DNA of 64,000 nucleotides, from NCBI RefSeq assembly GCF_001766235.1, contig NZ_CP015164.1, positions 806,001 to 870,000 of the forward strand, given 5' to 3'. This stretch comes from Acetobacter ascendens (GTDB lineage: Bacteria > Pseudomonadota > Alphaproteobacteria > Acetobacterales > Acetobacteraceae). Shown here piece by piece: positions 38,762 through 49,348 of this stretch (position 1 is the first letter of the stretch; every line of letters begins with the position of its first letter). The notes beneath the pieces are model-generated. The model was given only the letters and a program-made list of their open reading frames with translations. It had not been told where the DNA came from and did no database searches. The position numbers were made by a program, and so were the translations under genes.

Positions 38762-38789
38762 AAGGGAGAGATAAATTCTCTCCCTTTTT
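38762..38789. terminator. Second stem-loop between kdsA and gyrB
   Basis: AAGGGAGAG (38762-38770) and CTCTCCCTT (38778-38786), followed by TTT on the plus strand. It lies 10 bp beyond the gyrB stop on the minus strand and may end gyrB transcripts as well as act as a back-up for the kdsA side. Confidence 0.7.
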
Positions 38790-38798
38790 ATGCAGGTA

Positions 38799-41294
<2,496 letters not shown>

Positions 41295-41327
41295 TCAGAC
41301 CTCTGGGGCCAGATTGAGCAGCATGTT

Positions 41328-42446
41328 TTATGACCCTGAGGGCAAAAAAGCTCCGTTTTTCAGGGTTTCAAACTGGGCACTCTGCTTAAGCGGCGCAAAA
41401 GGTGCCTGATCTGTGCCGGTAAGCAACACGGTTGTGCGAAAATCCTGCACAATTTCCAGCAATGAGGCCCGACGCGCGGCATCCAAATGCACTAAAGGTT
41501 CATCCAATAGCAAAATGGGCGGCTGCCCACGGTAGTCGGTTACAAGCCGGGCATGTGCCAGTACAACGCCAATAAGCAAGGATTTCTGCTGGCCAGTGCT
41601 TGCTAGTGCGGCGGGCTGCCGAGACGTCAGATCTTCTAGCAGAAAATCACTGCGATGCGTGCCAAATGTGGCGCGGCCGCGTGTGGCGTCATCTTCGCGC
41701 AGATCGGCAAGTTTTTCGCGCAACCAGTCCTCTACAGCCAGCGCTGGAGATGTTTCCAGTTTTTGGGCAATAGCGCATTGCAGCATCGCAATGGCAGCAG
41801 GAAAAGCACCCAGACCATTTTGGGCATAATGGCAAATCTGGCGCACGGTTTCTTGCCGTGCTGCGGCAACAGCCACAGCATGCCGCGCCATGGAGGCCTC
41901 CAACCCGGATAACCATGAGTGTTCGGAAAAACGTGTTTGTAGCAGACGGTTACGTTGCGTCATGGCGCGGTCGTACGCAGCCAGCTCTCGCGCATGGTGC
42001 GGTGTAACCGCCATAACCAGCCGATCCAGAAAGCGCCGCCTGCCTGAGGTGCCCTCACTAAATAATCGATCCATCTGCGGGGTAATCCACACAGTGGCGA
42101 GGGTATCTTCCCACGCCTCTTGCCCCCGGATTTGCCGGCCATTCAGTAAAAAAACACGGCGCGGCCTTTCCTGCCCGCCCTGTGTGCCGGTGCCGAGTTC
42201 AAGAAACTCATCTTCAGTTTTAATGCGCGCAGAAACGCCCCAGTTGGTCGCACCCATGCGGCCGAATTGTGTAAGGGGTGCAGCCCGCAACCCTCTGCCC
42301 GGAGAGAGAAGAGAGACAGCCTCTAGCAGATTGGTTTTGCCGCTGCCGTTTTCGCCCGTCAGCACCAACAGGTTTGCATCGGGAGACCACACAAGCCGTT
42401 CGTAATTACGAAAATTGGAAAGCGTAAGTTTAAGAAGCCGGGGCAT
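41328..42446 (-). CDS. recF: DNA replication and repair protein RecF
   Basis: A 372-residue SMC-like ATPase. Walker A is in LLVLTGENGSGKTNLLEAVS, the signature in QQKSLLIGVVLAHARLV and Walker B in ILLLDEPLVHLDAARRASLLE. RecF loads RecA at gapped DNA with RecO and RecR. The ATG at 42446 (MPRLLKLTLSNFRNYERL) gives the normal N-terminus; ten more in-frame residues extend to 42476. Confidence 0.93.
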   Translation of the reverse strand: MPRLLKLTLSNFRNYERLVWSPDANLLVLTGENGSGKTNLLEAVSLLSPGRGLRAAPLTQFGRMGATNWGVSARIKTEDEFLELGTGTQGGQERPRRVFLLNGRQIRGQEAWEDTLATVWITPQMDRLFSEGTSGRRRFLDRLVMAVTPHHARELAAYDRAMTQRNRLLQTRFSEHSWLSGLEASMARHAVAVAAARQETVRQICHYAQNGLGAFPAAIAMLQCAIAQKLETSPALAVEDWLREKLADLREDDATRGRATFGTHRSDFLLEDLTSRQPAALASTGQQKSLLIGVVLAHARLVTDYRGQPPILLLDEPLVHLDAARRASLLEIVQDFRTTVLLTGTDQAPFAPLKQSAQFETLKNGAFLPSGS

Positions 42447-42521
42447 GCCACGCAGCTTCTGTTGGCCTGCCTGCATTTTGGCAGTGAAGGCAGGCCGTAA
42501 GTGTTAAAACAAAAAAACGGA

Positions 42522-43646
42522 TCACACGCGCATCGGCATGAGAACATATAGTGCGGATGGGCTATCTACATCGCGCACAATGGTGGGGGATGCGCTATCT
42601 GCAAACGCAAATTCCACCTCTTTTTCTACCTGATCTGTGATGTCGTTAAGGTAGCGCGCCTGAAAGCCGATTTCCAACCCTTCTGCATCGTAAGAAATGC
42701 GGTTGTCATCCAGCTCTTCCTTGGCCATGCCCTGCTCTGTGCTGCTGGCAGACAGAGTAAGCAGGCCGGGTTCAAGCGTTAGCTTTACCGGGCGTGAGCG
42801 TTCCTGACTAATGGCGGCAACACGCGCTACAGCATCGGCAAAGTCTTTTTTGCCAACCCGCAGAATGCGTGTGTTGTTGCGTGGGATAACACGTTCATAT
42901 TCAGGAAATGTGCCGTCAATCAGCTTGGACGTAAGCGTAACAGGCCCGGCCGTGAACTGGATGCGCGTTTCAGAAAGCGCAATTTCCACTTTTTCCGGGG
43001 CTTCATCAATCAGCTTGCGCACTTCAGCCACTGTTTTGCGCGGGACAATAACGCCCGGCATCCCGGCAGCACCTGCTGGCAGATCAGCTTCCACGCGGGC
43101 CAAGCGGTGTCCATCTGTAGCCACAGCGCGCAGCTTGGGATCGCCATCAACTTCTGTGCCATGCAGAAAGATACCGTTGAGGTAATAGCGGGTTTCTTCG
43201 GTAGAAATGGCAAACCGTGTACGGTCTATCAACGAATGCAGTGTTGTGGCAGGCAGCTTGAAGCGGTATGGAAAATCCCCCGCCCCCATGGATGGAAAAT
43301 CATCCACACTCAACACGTTCAGGCGGGTAGCGTAGCGGCCAGCACGCAGCAGAAGCGGGCCTTCGCTATCAGCCTGATCCAGTTCCACATCCACGCCGTC
43401 GGGCAGCTTGCGTACAATTTCGTACAAAACAGCTGCTGGTGCCGTTGTGGCCCCTTCCCGCGAAATTTTGGCGGGAACACCTTCAACCACTTCAATTTCC
43501 ATATCTGTGGCTTTCAGGCTGAGCTGTCCGTTAGCTGCCTGAATAAGAACATTGGCTAGAATGGGAATGGTGTTACGCTTTTCCGCAACACTCTGGATAT
43601 GGGCCAATGCCTTAAGCAGTGTTGCGCGTTCCGCCGAAAACTTCAT
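42522..43646 (-). CDS. dnaN: DNA polymerase III subunit beta (sliding clamp)
   Basis: A 374-residue clamp, typically sized, beginning MKFSAERATLLKALAHIQSVAEKRNTIPIL is split here as its first residues MKFSAERATLLKAL and ending DVDSPSALYVLMPMRV, the conserved C-terminus of bacterial clamps. Three clamp-fold repeats of about 120 residues can be followed. It tethers the replicative polymerase. It lies 115 bp downstream of dnaA and 75 bp upstream of recF. Confidence 0.96.
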   Translation of the reverse strand: MKFSAERATLLKALAHIQSVAEKRNTIPILANVLIQAANGQLSLKATDMEIEVVEGVPAKISREGATTAPAAVLYEIVRKLPDGVDVELDQADSEGPLLLRAGRYATRLNVLSVDDFPSMGAGDFPYRFKLPATTLHSLIDRTRFAISTEETRYYLNGIFLHGTEVDGDPKLRAVATDGHRLARVEADLPAGAAGMPGVIVPRKTVAEVRKLIDEAPEKVEIALSETRIQFTAGPVTLTSKLIDGTFPEYERVIPRNNTRILRVGKKDFADAVARVAAISQERSRPVKLTLEPGLLTLSASSTEQGMAKEELDDNRISYDAEGLEIGFQARYLNDITDQVEKEVEFAFADSASPTIVRDVDSPSALYVLMPMRV

Positions 43647-43761
43647 CTAACCCTCTTTCCTGCAAGACAGGGCCTCTGTTTTGCAAGAGGCATTCGCTTT
43701 TTCCACCTCGAAAAGTAACAGGTGGGCGTTATCAGTCAATCCCTTTGGAATCTCTACGTTT

Positions 43762-45195
43762 TCAGCTTTCCAGCATTCGCCGCAGGAGTTCCACATCTTC
43801 TGCAAAAGCTGCATCCAGCCCCATAAGTTCCGTTACACGATTTACCGCATGCATAACGGTTGTATGGTCACGATTACCGAACTTGCGCCCAATTTCAGGC
43901 AAAGAGCGGCTTGTAAGCTGCTTGGCCAGATACATGGCAACCTGCCGGGGCCGCGCCACATTGCGCGCTCTACGGGCAGATGACATGTCTGTCAGGCGGA
44001 TGTTCCAGTGTTCTGCCACTTTTTTCTGGATTTCTTCAATCGTCACACGCCGGTCATGCGCTTTGAGGATATCGTGCAGCACTTCCTGCGTGGCTTCCAG
44101 TGTAACCGGGCGGCCAAACAGGTTGGCATGAGCAATCAGACGGTTGAGCGCGCCTTCCAGTTCACGCACATTGGACGTGATTTTGTGCGCCAGAAATTCC
44201 AACACCTTACCGGGTACAACAACACCAGAGGCCGCGGCTTTTGATTCCAGAATGGAAATACGCAGTTCAAACGTGGTGGCATGAATATCTGCCACCATGC
44301 CGCAGCCCAAGCGCGTGCGCAGCCGATCTTCCAGCCCTGAAAGATCGGACGGAGATTTATCAGCCGAAACCACAATCTGTCGTCCGGCATCCACCAGTGC
44401 GTTAAAGGTATGGAAGAATTCTTCCTGCGTGTTGTCCTTGCCAATCAGGAACTGCAAATCGTCAATCATCAGCACATCGACGGAGCGCAGTTGCTCCTTG
44501 AACTCAATGGTGGACTGCGAGCGAATGGCCGCAATAAACCGATACATGAACTTTTCGGCAGACATGTAGGCCACGGATACATTGCCGCTCTGGATCAGCT
44601 CGGCCCCGATGGCGTGCATCAGATGCGTTTTACCTAGCCCAACGCCGCCATAAAGGAACAGCGGGTTAAACCCAACACTGGAGGGTTTTTCTGCAACGCG
44701 GCGGGCGCAGGCGTAAGCAAATTCGTTCGGCTTGCCCACAACAAATGTATCAAACGTAAAGCGGCTATCCAGCGCCGTTACCAAATCACTCCGCACTTCT
44801 GGTGCGGTGCGTGCTACTGGGGTTACCTCTTCCTGCACGGGTGTTGCAGTGCTGGCGCTAGGCACATTTTCTAAGGGGATGGGGGCAGGATCACCCGCGC
44901 GGGCAACCTGTAGCTCCACCCGGCGGATACTGGGGATTTCCTGATTCCACAGTTCACTTAGGCGGTCACCATACTGACTTCTCACCCAATCGCGCAAAAA
45001 GCGTGTGGGTAAAAGCAGGGTGATTTCATCACCATCAATCGGGCCTAGCGCAATTTTGGTCAGCCAGGTGCGGTATTCAACTTCGCCAACTTCGCCCTTC
45101 AGGCGGGCGCAGATACGCAGCCACGATTCCTCAAGCCCCTTGCCGTCTTCAAGCCGGGGAAAGGCGCTTTCGTCATCGTCCACTCCGATTGTCAT
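43762..45195 (-). CDS. dnaA: Chromosomal replication initiator DnaA
   Basis: A 477-residue protein with the four DnaA domains: an N-terminal DnaB-contact domain (WLRICARLKGEVGEVEYRTWL), a variable linker (about 90-140), the AAA+ domain with Walker A GGVGLGKTHLMHAIG and Walker B VLMIDDLQFLIG, and the DNA-binding domain with the signature GRKFGNRDHTTVMHAVNRV. The start codon at 45195 agrees with the family. The upstream gap does not show a DnaA-box cluster (see that entry). Confidence 0.97.
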   Translation of the reverse strand: MTIGVDDDESAFPRLEDGKGLEESWLRICARLKGEVGEVEYRTWLTKIALGPIDGDEITLLLPTRFLRDWVRSQYGDRLSELWNQEIPSIRRVELQVARAGDPAPIPLENVPSASTATPVQEEVTPVARTAPEVRSDLVTALDSRFTFDTFVVGKPNEFAYACARRVAEKPSSVGFNPLFLYGGVGLGKTHLMHAIGAELIQSGNVSVAYMSAEKFMYRFIAAIRSQSTIEFKEQLRSVDVLMIDDLQFLIGKDNTQEEFFHTFNALVDAGRQIVVSADKSPSDLSGLEDRLRTRLGCGMVADIHATTFELRISILESKAAASGVVVPGKVLEFLAHKITSNVRELEGALNRLIAHANLFGRPVTLEATQEVLHDILKAHDRRVTIEEIQKKVAEHWNIRLTDMSSARRARNVARPRQVAMYLAKQLTSRSLPEIGRKFGNRDHTTVMHAVNRVTELMGLDAAFAEDVELLRRMLES

Positions 45196-45533
45196 TTTTG
45201 CTCCCGAGCGGTCATTAAGGCGCGAATGGGTTCACGCAATTCACAAAATAGGCGGCACATGTGCTGCCGGTTCTGTGCAACATCTGTAACGGCCTTGGCG
45301 GCCTACGGTGCAGGCTTGCTTGTATCTTGCGGAAGATAGCCCGAACAGCGCCAAGCCATCTTGCAAGGTAAAGCAGTGAGAGCAAATGGAGCAATCAATA
45401 TTTCATGCTGCCTGCCCTGCTTGCGCTTTATCCAGCCAAGGTGGTGATAAAAACAAAGCCGAACCATCTGGGTGATGATTCGGCTTTATCTCAAAGCGTC
45501 AGATGGCCACCATAAGGTCGCCCCGCACTTTCC
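45196..45533. other. 338-bp gap between dnaA and rpsT
   Basis: It contains the rpsT terminator (45455-45487) and presumably the dnaA promoter. I searched both strands for TTATCCACA-like DnaA boxes and found only a weak one, TTATCCAGC near 45429, and no A/T-rich unwinding region. So this gap is not a convincing oriC. Nothing else is recognised. Confidence 0.5.
45455..45487 (-). terminator. Intrinsic terminator of rpsT
   Basis: AAAGCCGAA (45455-45463) and TTCGGCTTT (45479-45487) form a 9-bp stem; on the minus strand it is followed by TGTTTTTATC. It lies about 45 bp beyond the rpsT stop and separates rpsT from dnaA. Confidence 0.8.
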
Positions 45534-45803
45534 TCAGGCCGGAGCCAGTGCTTTCACACGGGCAGACAGGCGGGAAATTTTGCGGGCCACCGTGTTGTGG
45601 TGGATAACGCCCTTAGTGGCCGCACGCTGGATTTCTGGCTGAGCAAGGCGCAGTGCTTCGCGCGCAGCGCCATGATCACCAGCTTCAACTGCGGTTTCTA
45701 CTTTCTTGATGAAAGTACGCATGCGGGATTTGCGGGCGGTGTTACGAGCAGTCCGCTTCGCGGTCTGCCGGATGCGCTTACGCGCCGAAGCGATATTCGC
45801 CAT
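45534..45803 (-). CDS. rpsT: 30S ribosomal protein S20
   Basis: An 89-residue, strongly basic protein: [20 protein letters not shown] at the start, then [18 protein letters not shown] and [20 protein letters not shown] near the end. Length and pattern match S20, a primary 16S rRNA-binding protein. Gene order rpsT-dnaA is common in alphaproteobacteria. Confidence 0.96.
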   Translation of the reverse strand: MANIASARKRIRQTAKRTARNTARKSRMRTFIKKVETAVEAGDHGAAREALRLAQPEIQRAATKGVIHHNTVARKISRLSARVKALAPA

Positions 45804-45884
45804 GAGTTTCTATTCTGTCCAGCACTTAAGAAAGATTAAAAGGGCAGACACGCCGGAACGCGCTACCCAAAAGAGTAAGCGGTG

Positions 45885-45913
45885 CTGTAATGCACCTAAG
45901 CGCCTTCCGTCAA
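45885..45913 (-). promoter_or_regulatory. Possible promoter of rpsT
   Basis: On the minus strand TTGACG (45913-45908) and TTACAG (45890-45885) are 17 bp apart, about 80 bp before the rpsT ATG. The -35 box is good, the -10 box weak. Confidence 0.35.
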
Positions 45914-45940
45914 GCTTCTTCCGTGCCGACCACTAGGATT

Positions 45941-46780
45941 TTACCCGTTTTTCTGCCTTTGGGGACAAAAAAATGTGGATCGTCCGGCTTGTGTTATCTG
46001 CTGCACGCCAGAACATGCGGGGGCGCCGGGGCAATTGGAGCATGGTTTGCCCGTTTGCCCATATACCCGCCACGCGTGCTGGAAGTACCCTAACCCTCCC
46101 TCTGGGCGTACATAATCTTTCAGGCTGGAACCACCGGCTTCTATGGCCTCTTCCAGCACATCCCGTATGGCCTGCGCTAATTTGCGGGCTTTAGGGGCTG
46201 TAAGATTACAAGCTGGCATGGTTGGGGCAATGCCAGCCCGGAACAGGGCTTCGCACACATAAATATTGCCCAACCCTGCCACAACCTTCTGATCAAGCAG
46301 GAAGGGTTTGATAGGCATCCGCCTGTTTTTGCTGGCAACCAATAGTGTTTTGAAGGTGAAATCTGATTCAAGCGGCTCTGGCCCCATGCCTGCCAGTAAT
46401 GGGTAGGTATCCTCCCGATCCGTGGGAACAATATCCAGCATGCCAAATCGGCGGGGATCTATGTATCCGCAGCGCTTTCCATCCTGCAGAATCAGCACAA
46501 CGTGCTCATGCAGTAACGGCTCGGTCGGAGAATCGAGGAGCACGCGCCCAGACATACCCAAATGCCAGATTATGGACATTCCACCAGACAGGCGCATAAG
46601 AATATATTTGCCCCGGCGACGAAAGCCTTCTATCCGGCGGCCTTTGATTGTTTGTGAGAAATCGGCAGGAATCCGCCATCTCAGGTCATGACGGCGCACA
46701 ATTGCTTCTTTGATGGTACCGTTTTGCAGGGCAATCTGCATCCCGCGCATTACGGTTTCTACTTCAGGGAGTTCCGGCAT
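45941..46780 (-). CDS. mutM: Formamidopyrimidine-DNA glycosylase
   Basis: A 279-residue base-excision enzyme. The catalytic N-terminus PELPEVETVMRG (Pro-1 and Glu-2 after Met removal) and the conserved Lys in FRRRGKYILMRL are intact, as is the H2TH region VVAGLGNIYVCEALFRAGI. It removes 8-oxoguanine and related lesions. The zinc finger is unusual: CSNCPGAPAC and later TFFCPQRQ give four cysteines, but spaced C-x2-C-x5-C-x15-C rather than C-x2-C-x16-C-x2-C, and the usual last Cys is replaced by Arg. It is divergent from ubiE. Confidence 0.94.
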   Translation of the reverse strand: MPELPEVETVMRGMQIALQNGTIKEAIVRRHDLRWRIPADFSQTIKGRRIEGFRRRGKYILMRLSGGMSIIWHLGMSGRVLLDSPTEPLLHEHVVLILQDGKRCGYIDPRRFGMLDIVPTDREDTYPLLAGMGPEPLESDFTFKTLLVASKNRRMPIKPFLLDQKVVAGLGNIYVCEALFRAGIAPTMPACNLTAPKARKLAQAIRDVLEEAIEAGGSSLKDYVRPEGGLGYFQHAWRVYGQTGKPCSNCPGAPACSGVQQITQAGRSTFFCPQRQKNG

Positions 46781-46809
46781 GGCTAAAAAGCAGGGTATAG
46801 GGGAACCCC

Positions 46810-47592
46810 ATGACCGACAACAGCTTTACGTCCTCCCCCGCTTCTTCTGGCGCAACAGTGGAAGAAACGGATTTCGGCTTCCGCTCCGTAAGGAAGGAAG
46901 AAAAAAAAAACCTTGTTCGTGACGTGTTTGATAGCGTCGCTGGCAAGTATGACGTGATGAATGACATCATGTCCCTTGGCATCCATCGGGTATGGAAGCG
47001 TATTTTTGTAACAGAGCTTGGCCCGCAGCCCGGTATGTCTTTGTTGGATCTGGCCGGTGGCACAGGTGATATTACCTTTGGCTGGCTGAAGGGTGGCGGC
47101 GGTTCCGCTATTATGACCGACATTAACAGCAGCATGCTGTCTGTTGGGCGGGACCGCGCCATTGATCGTGGTTTTGTCTCTGACCTGTCTTTTTGCGTTG
47201 TGGATGCAGAAGCCATTCCGCTGCGTGATATGTCAGTAGATCGGGTTTCCATCGCTTTTGGCCTGCGCAACTGCACGGATAAAATGGCCGTGCTGCGTGA
47301 AGCCCGGCGTGTGCTCAAACCCGGCGGACGCTTTCTGTGTCTGGAATTCTCTCGCGTTCAGGTGGCGGCTCTGGCTCCTATCTATGATGCGTGGTCTTTC
47401 AAGGTGCTGCCCGCCATGGGCAACCTGATTGCCAAGGATCGTGAAAGCTACCAGTATCTGGCAGAAAGCATCCGCACCTTCCCGGATCAGGAAACACTGG
47501 CAGATATGTTCCGTGAGGCCGGGTTCTCTCACGTGCGGTATCAGTCTCTTTCTGGTGGTATTGCGGCTATTCATTCCGGTTGGCGCGTGTAA
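46810..47592 (+). CDS. ubiE: Demethylmenaquinone/ubiquinone methyltransferase
   Basis: A 260-residue SAM-dependent methyltransferase of the UbiE/COQ5 family: SVAGKYDVMNDIMSLGIHRVWK, the SAM site LLDLAGGTGDITF, and IAFGLRNCTDKMAVLREARRVLKPGG, with FLCLEFSR. It carries out C-methylation in ubiquinone synthesis. The divergent mutM start is 29 bp away, so the promoters are tightly packed. In many alphaproteobacteria ubiB follows; here coaBC does. Confidence 0.93.
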   Translation: MTDNSFTSSPASSGATVEETDFGFRSVRKEEKKNLVRDVFDSVAGKYDVMNDIMSLGIHRVWKRIFVTELGPQPGMSLLDLAGGTGDITFGWLKGGGGSAIMTDINSSMLSVGRDRAIDRGFVSDLSFCVVDAEAIPLRDMSVDRVSIAFGLRNCTDKMAVLREARRVLKPGGRFLCLEFSRVQVAALAPIYDAWSFKVLPAMGNLIAKDRESYQYLAESIRTFPDQETLADMFREAGFSHVRYQSLSGGIAAIHSGWRV

Positions 47593-47603
47593 GGCCAAAA
47601 GGT

Positions 47604-48833
47604 ATGGATGTGGCTTTGCCTTCCCGTTCTGTTTTGCTTGTTGTGGGCGGTAGTATTGCCGCCTTCAAAGCACCGGAGTTAGTGCGCCTGCTTAAAGGCG
47701 CTGGCATGCAAGTACGTTGCGTGCTTACGGAAGGCGGAAGCCAGTTTGTTACCCCCCTTACCTTGCAAGCGTTAAGTGAAGAGCCGGTTTATACAAGCCT
47801 GTTCTCCTTAACGGCTGAACAGGAAATGGGGCATATTGCGCTTTCTCGCTGGGCAGATCTGGTTCTTGTTTGTCCTGCGTCTGCCAATTTGTTGGCGCGT
47901 ATGACGGCTGGTTTGGCGGATGATCTGGCTAGTACGCTTTTATTGGCCACAGATGCGCCGGTAATGGCGGTTCCCGCTATGAATGTGAGAATGTGGGAGC
48001 ATGCCGCCACGCAGGATAACGTGGCCACGTTGCAGCAGCGCGGTGTGTATGTTGTGCCACCAGCTATTGGCCCCATGGCCTGCGGTGAATTTGGCGCGGG
48101 CCGTATGCCAGAACCCGCCGATATCTTGGATGCCGTGCTGGCCTTTTTTCGCCAGAGACAACAGCAGAATGGCCCCTTAGCGGGTAAATCTGTTCTGGTA
48201 ACAGCAGGGCCCACGCATGAACCGCTTGATCCGGTGCGATATCTGGCCAACCGATCATCCGGCAAACAGGGCTATGCCGTTGCAGCCGCATTGGCCGATC
48301 TGGGCGCTTCCGTTACATTGGTAAGTGGCCCGACCACGTTGCGTGCTCCTGCCGGCGTGACGTATGTTCCGTGCGAAACAGCTTGCCAGATGTTGGCGTG
48401 TGTTAAAGCTGCGGTCCCGTTTGATGCGGCAGTTTGCACTGCGGCAGTGGCAGATTGGCGGCCTGAGGTGCTGGCTGGGCAAAAAATCAAAAAAATCAGC
48501 CGGGATGATGTGCCTGCTCCTATTCGGCTGGTGTCTAATCCAGATATTCTGGCCGAAATTTCTACTCCCGGCTCACAGCGGCCTGCGCTTGTTGTGGGGT
48601 TTGCGGCTGAAACCGAAAAGGTTGAAGAACACGCAACCGCCAAGCGCCAGCGCAAGGGGTGTGATTGGATTGTTGCAAACGATGTAAGTGCTGGCACAGG
48701 CATTATGGGGGGTGATAGTAATCAGGTTGTTCTGATAACCGCCCAAGGGAGCGAGCGCTGGCCGCACATGCTAAAGGAGGAAGTTGCACAAAGGCTTGCT
48801 TCTCGCATGGCAGATTGGTTTACAGAATCCTGA
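47604..48833 (+). CDS. coaBC: Bifunctional phosphopantothenoylcysteine decarboxylase/phosphopantothenate-cysteine ligase
   Basis: A 409-residue fusion. The N-terminal CoaC flavodoxin-like domain has VLLVVGGSIAAFKAPELVRL, LVCPASANLLARMTAGLADD and AMNVRMWEH, with the active-site loop GPMACGEFGAGRMPEP. The C-terminal CoaB domain has VLVTAGPTHEPLDPVRYLAN, AAVADWRP and KIKK. It makes 4'-phosphopantetheine for coenzyme A. The ATG at 47604 follows AAAAGG; the longer frame from 47580 overlaps ubiE. Confidence 0.95.
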   Translation: MDVALPSRSVLLVVGGSIAAFKAPELVRLLKGAGMQVRCVLTEGGSQFVTPLTLQALSEEPVYTSLFSLTAEQEMGHIALSRWADLVLVCPASANLLARMTAGLADDLASTLLLATDAPVMAVPAMNVRMWEHAATQDNVATLQQRGVYVVPPAIGPMACGEFGAGRMPEPADILDAVLAFFRQRQQQNGPLAGKSVLVTAGPTHEPLDPVRYLANRSSGKQGYAVAAALADLGASVTLVSGPTTLRAPAGVTYVPCETACQMLACVKAAVPFDAAVCTAAVADWRPEVLAGQKIKKISRDDVPAPIRLVSNPDILAEISTPGSQRPALVVGFAAETEKVEEHATAKRQRKGCDWIVANDVSAGTGIMGGDSNQVVLITAQGSERWPHMLKEEVAQRLASRMADWFTES

Positions 48834-48868
48834 TAGATTGTTTTTGAAATTTTTATAGAGGCTTGTTG

Positions 48869-49348
48869 ATGTCTGCACCCATTTCTCCTTCGGCTGATCT
48901 TAGTGTGCAGGTGCAACGCCTCCCCCATGCGCAAGATCTGCCCCTACCTTCCTACGCCACAGTAGGGGCTGCGGGAATGGATCTGCTAGCCGCGGTAGTA
49001 GAACCTGTAGTGTTGTTGCCCGGTGCACGGGTGTTGGTGCCAACCGGGCTGCGTATTGCTTTGCCCCGTGGGTATGAACTTCAGGTTCGGCCACGTTCTG
49101 GTCTGGCCCTCAAGTACGGCATTATTCTCCCAAATTCTCCCGGAACAGTGGATGAAGATTATCGTGGAGAACTGGGCGTTATTATGCTGAATGCTGGCCA
49201 AGCACCGTTTACCATTGAGCGTGGCATGCGTATTGCTCAGGCTGTTGTGGCCCCCGTGACCCGAGTGGTGTGGGCCGAATGTGATGAACTGGGTGAAACG
49301 CAGCGTGGCGCAGGTGGGTTTGGCAGCACGGGAACCGGAGTGCCATGA
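48869..49348 (+). CDS. dut: dUTP diphosphatase
   Basis: A 159-residue trimeric dUTPase with all five motifs: [40 protein letters not shown] with the catalytic Asp, [13 protein letters not shown] and [12 protein letters not shown] at the C-terminus. It hydrolyses dUTP to dUMP. The ATG overlaps no neighbour upstream; the stop overlaps the following permease gene (ATGA). Confidence 0.96.
   Translation: MSAPISPSADLSVQVQRLPHAQDLPLPSYATVGAAGMDLLAAVVEPVVLLPGARVLVPTGLRIALPRGYELQVRPRSGLALKYGIILPNSPGTVDEDYRGELGVIMLNAGQAPFTIERGMRIAQAVVAPVTRVVWAECDELGETQRGAGGFGSTGTGVP

Noticed and set aside
45420-45440. DnaA box TTATCCAGC as an origin signal
   Set aside because: A single site with two mismatches to TTATCCACA, without neighbours or an unwinding element, is not evidence for oriC.
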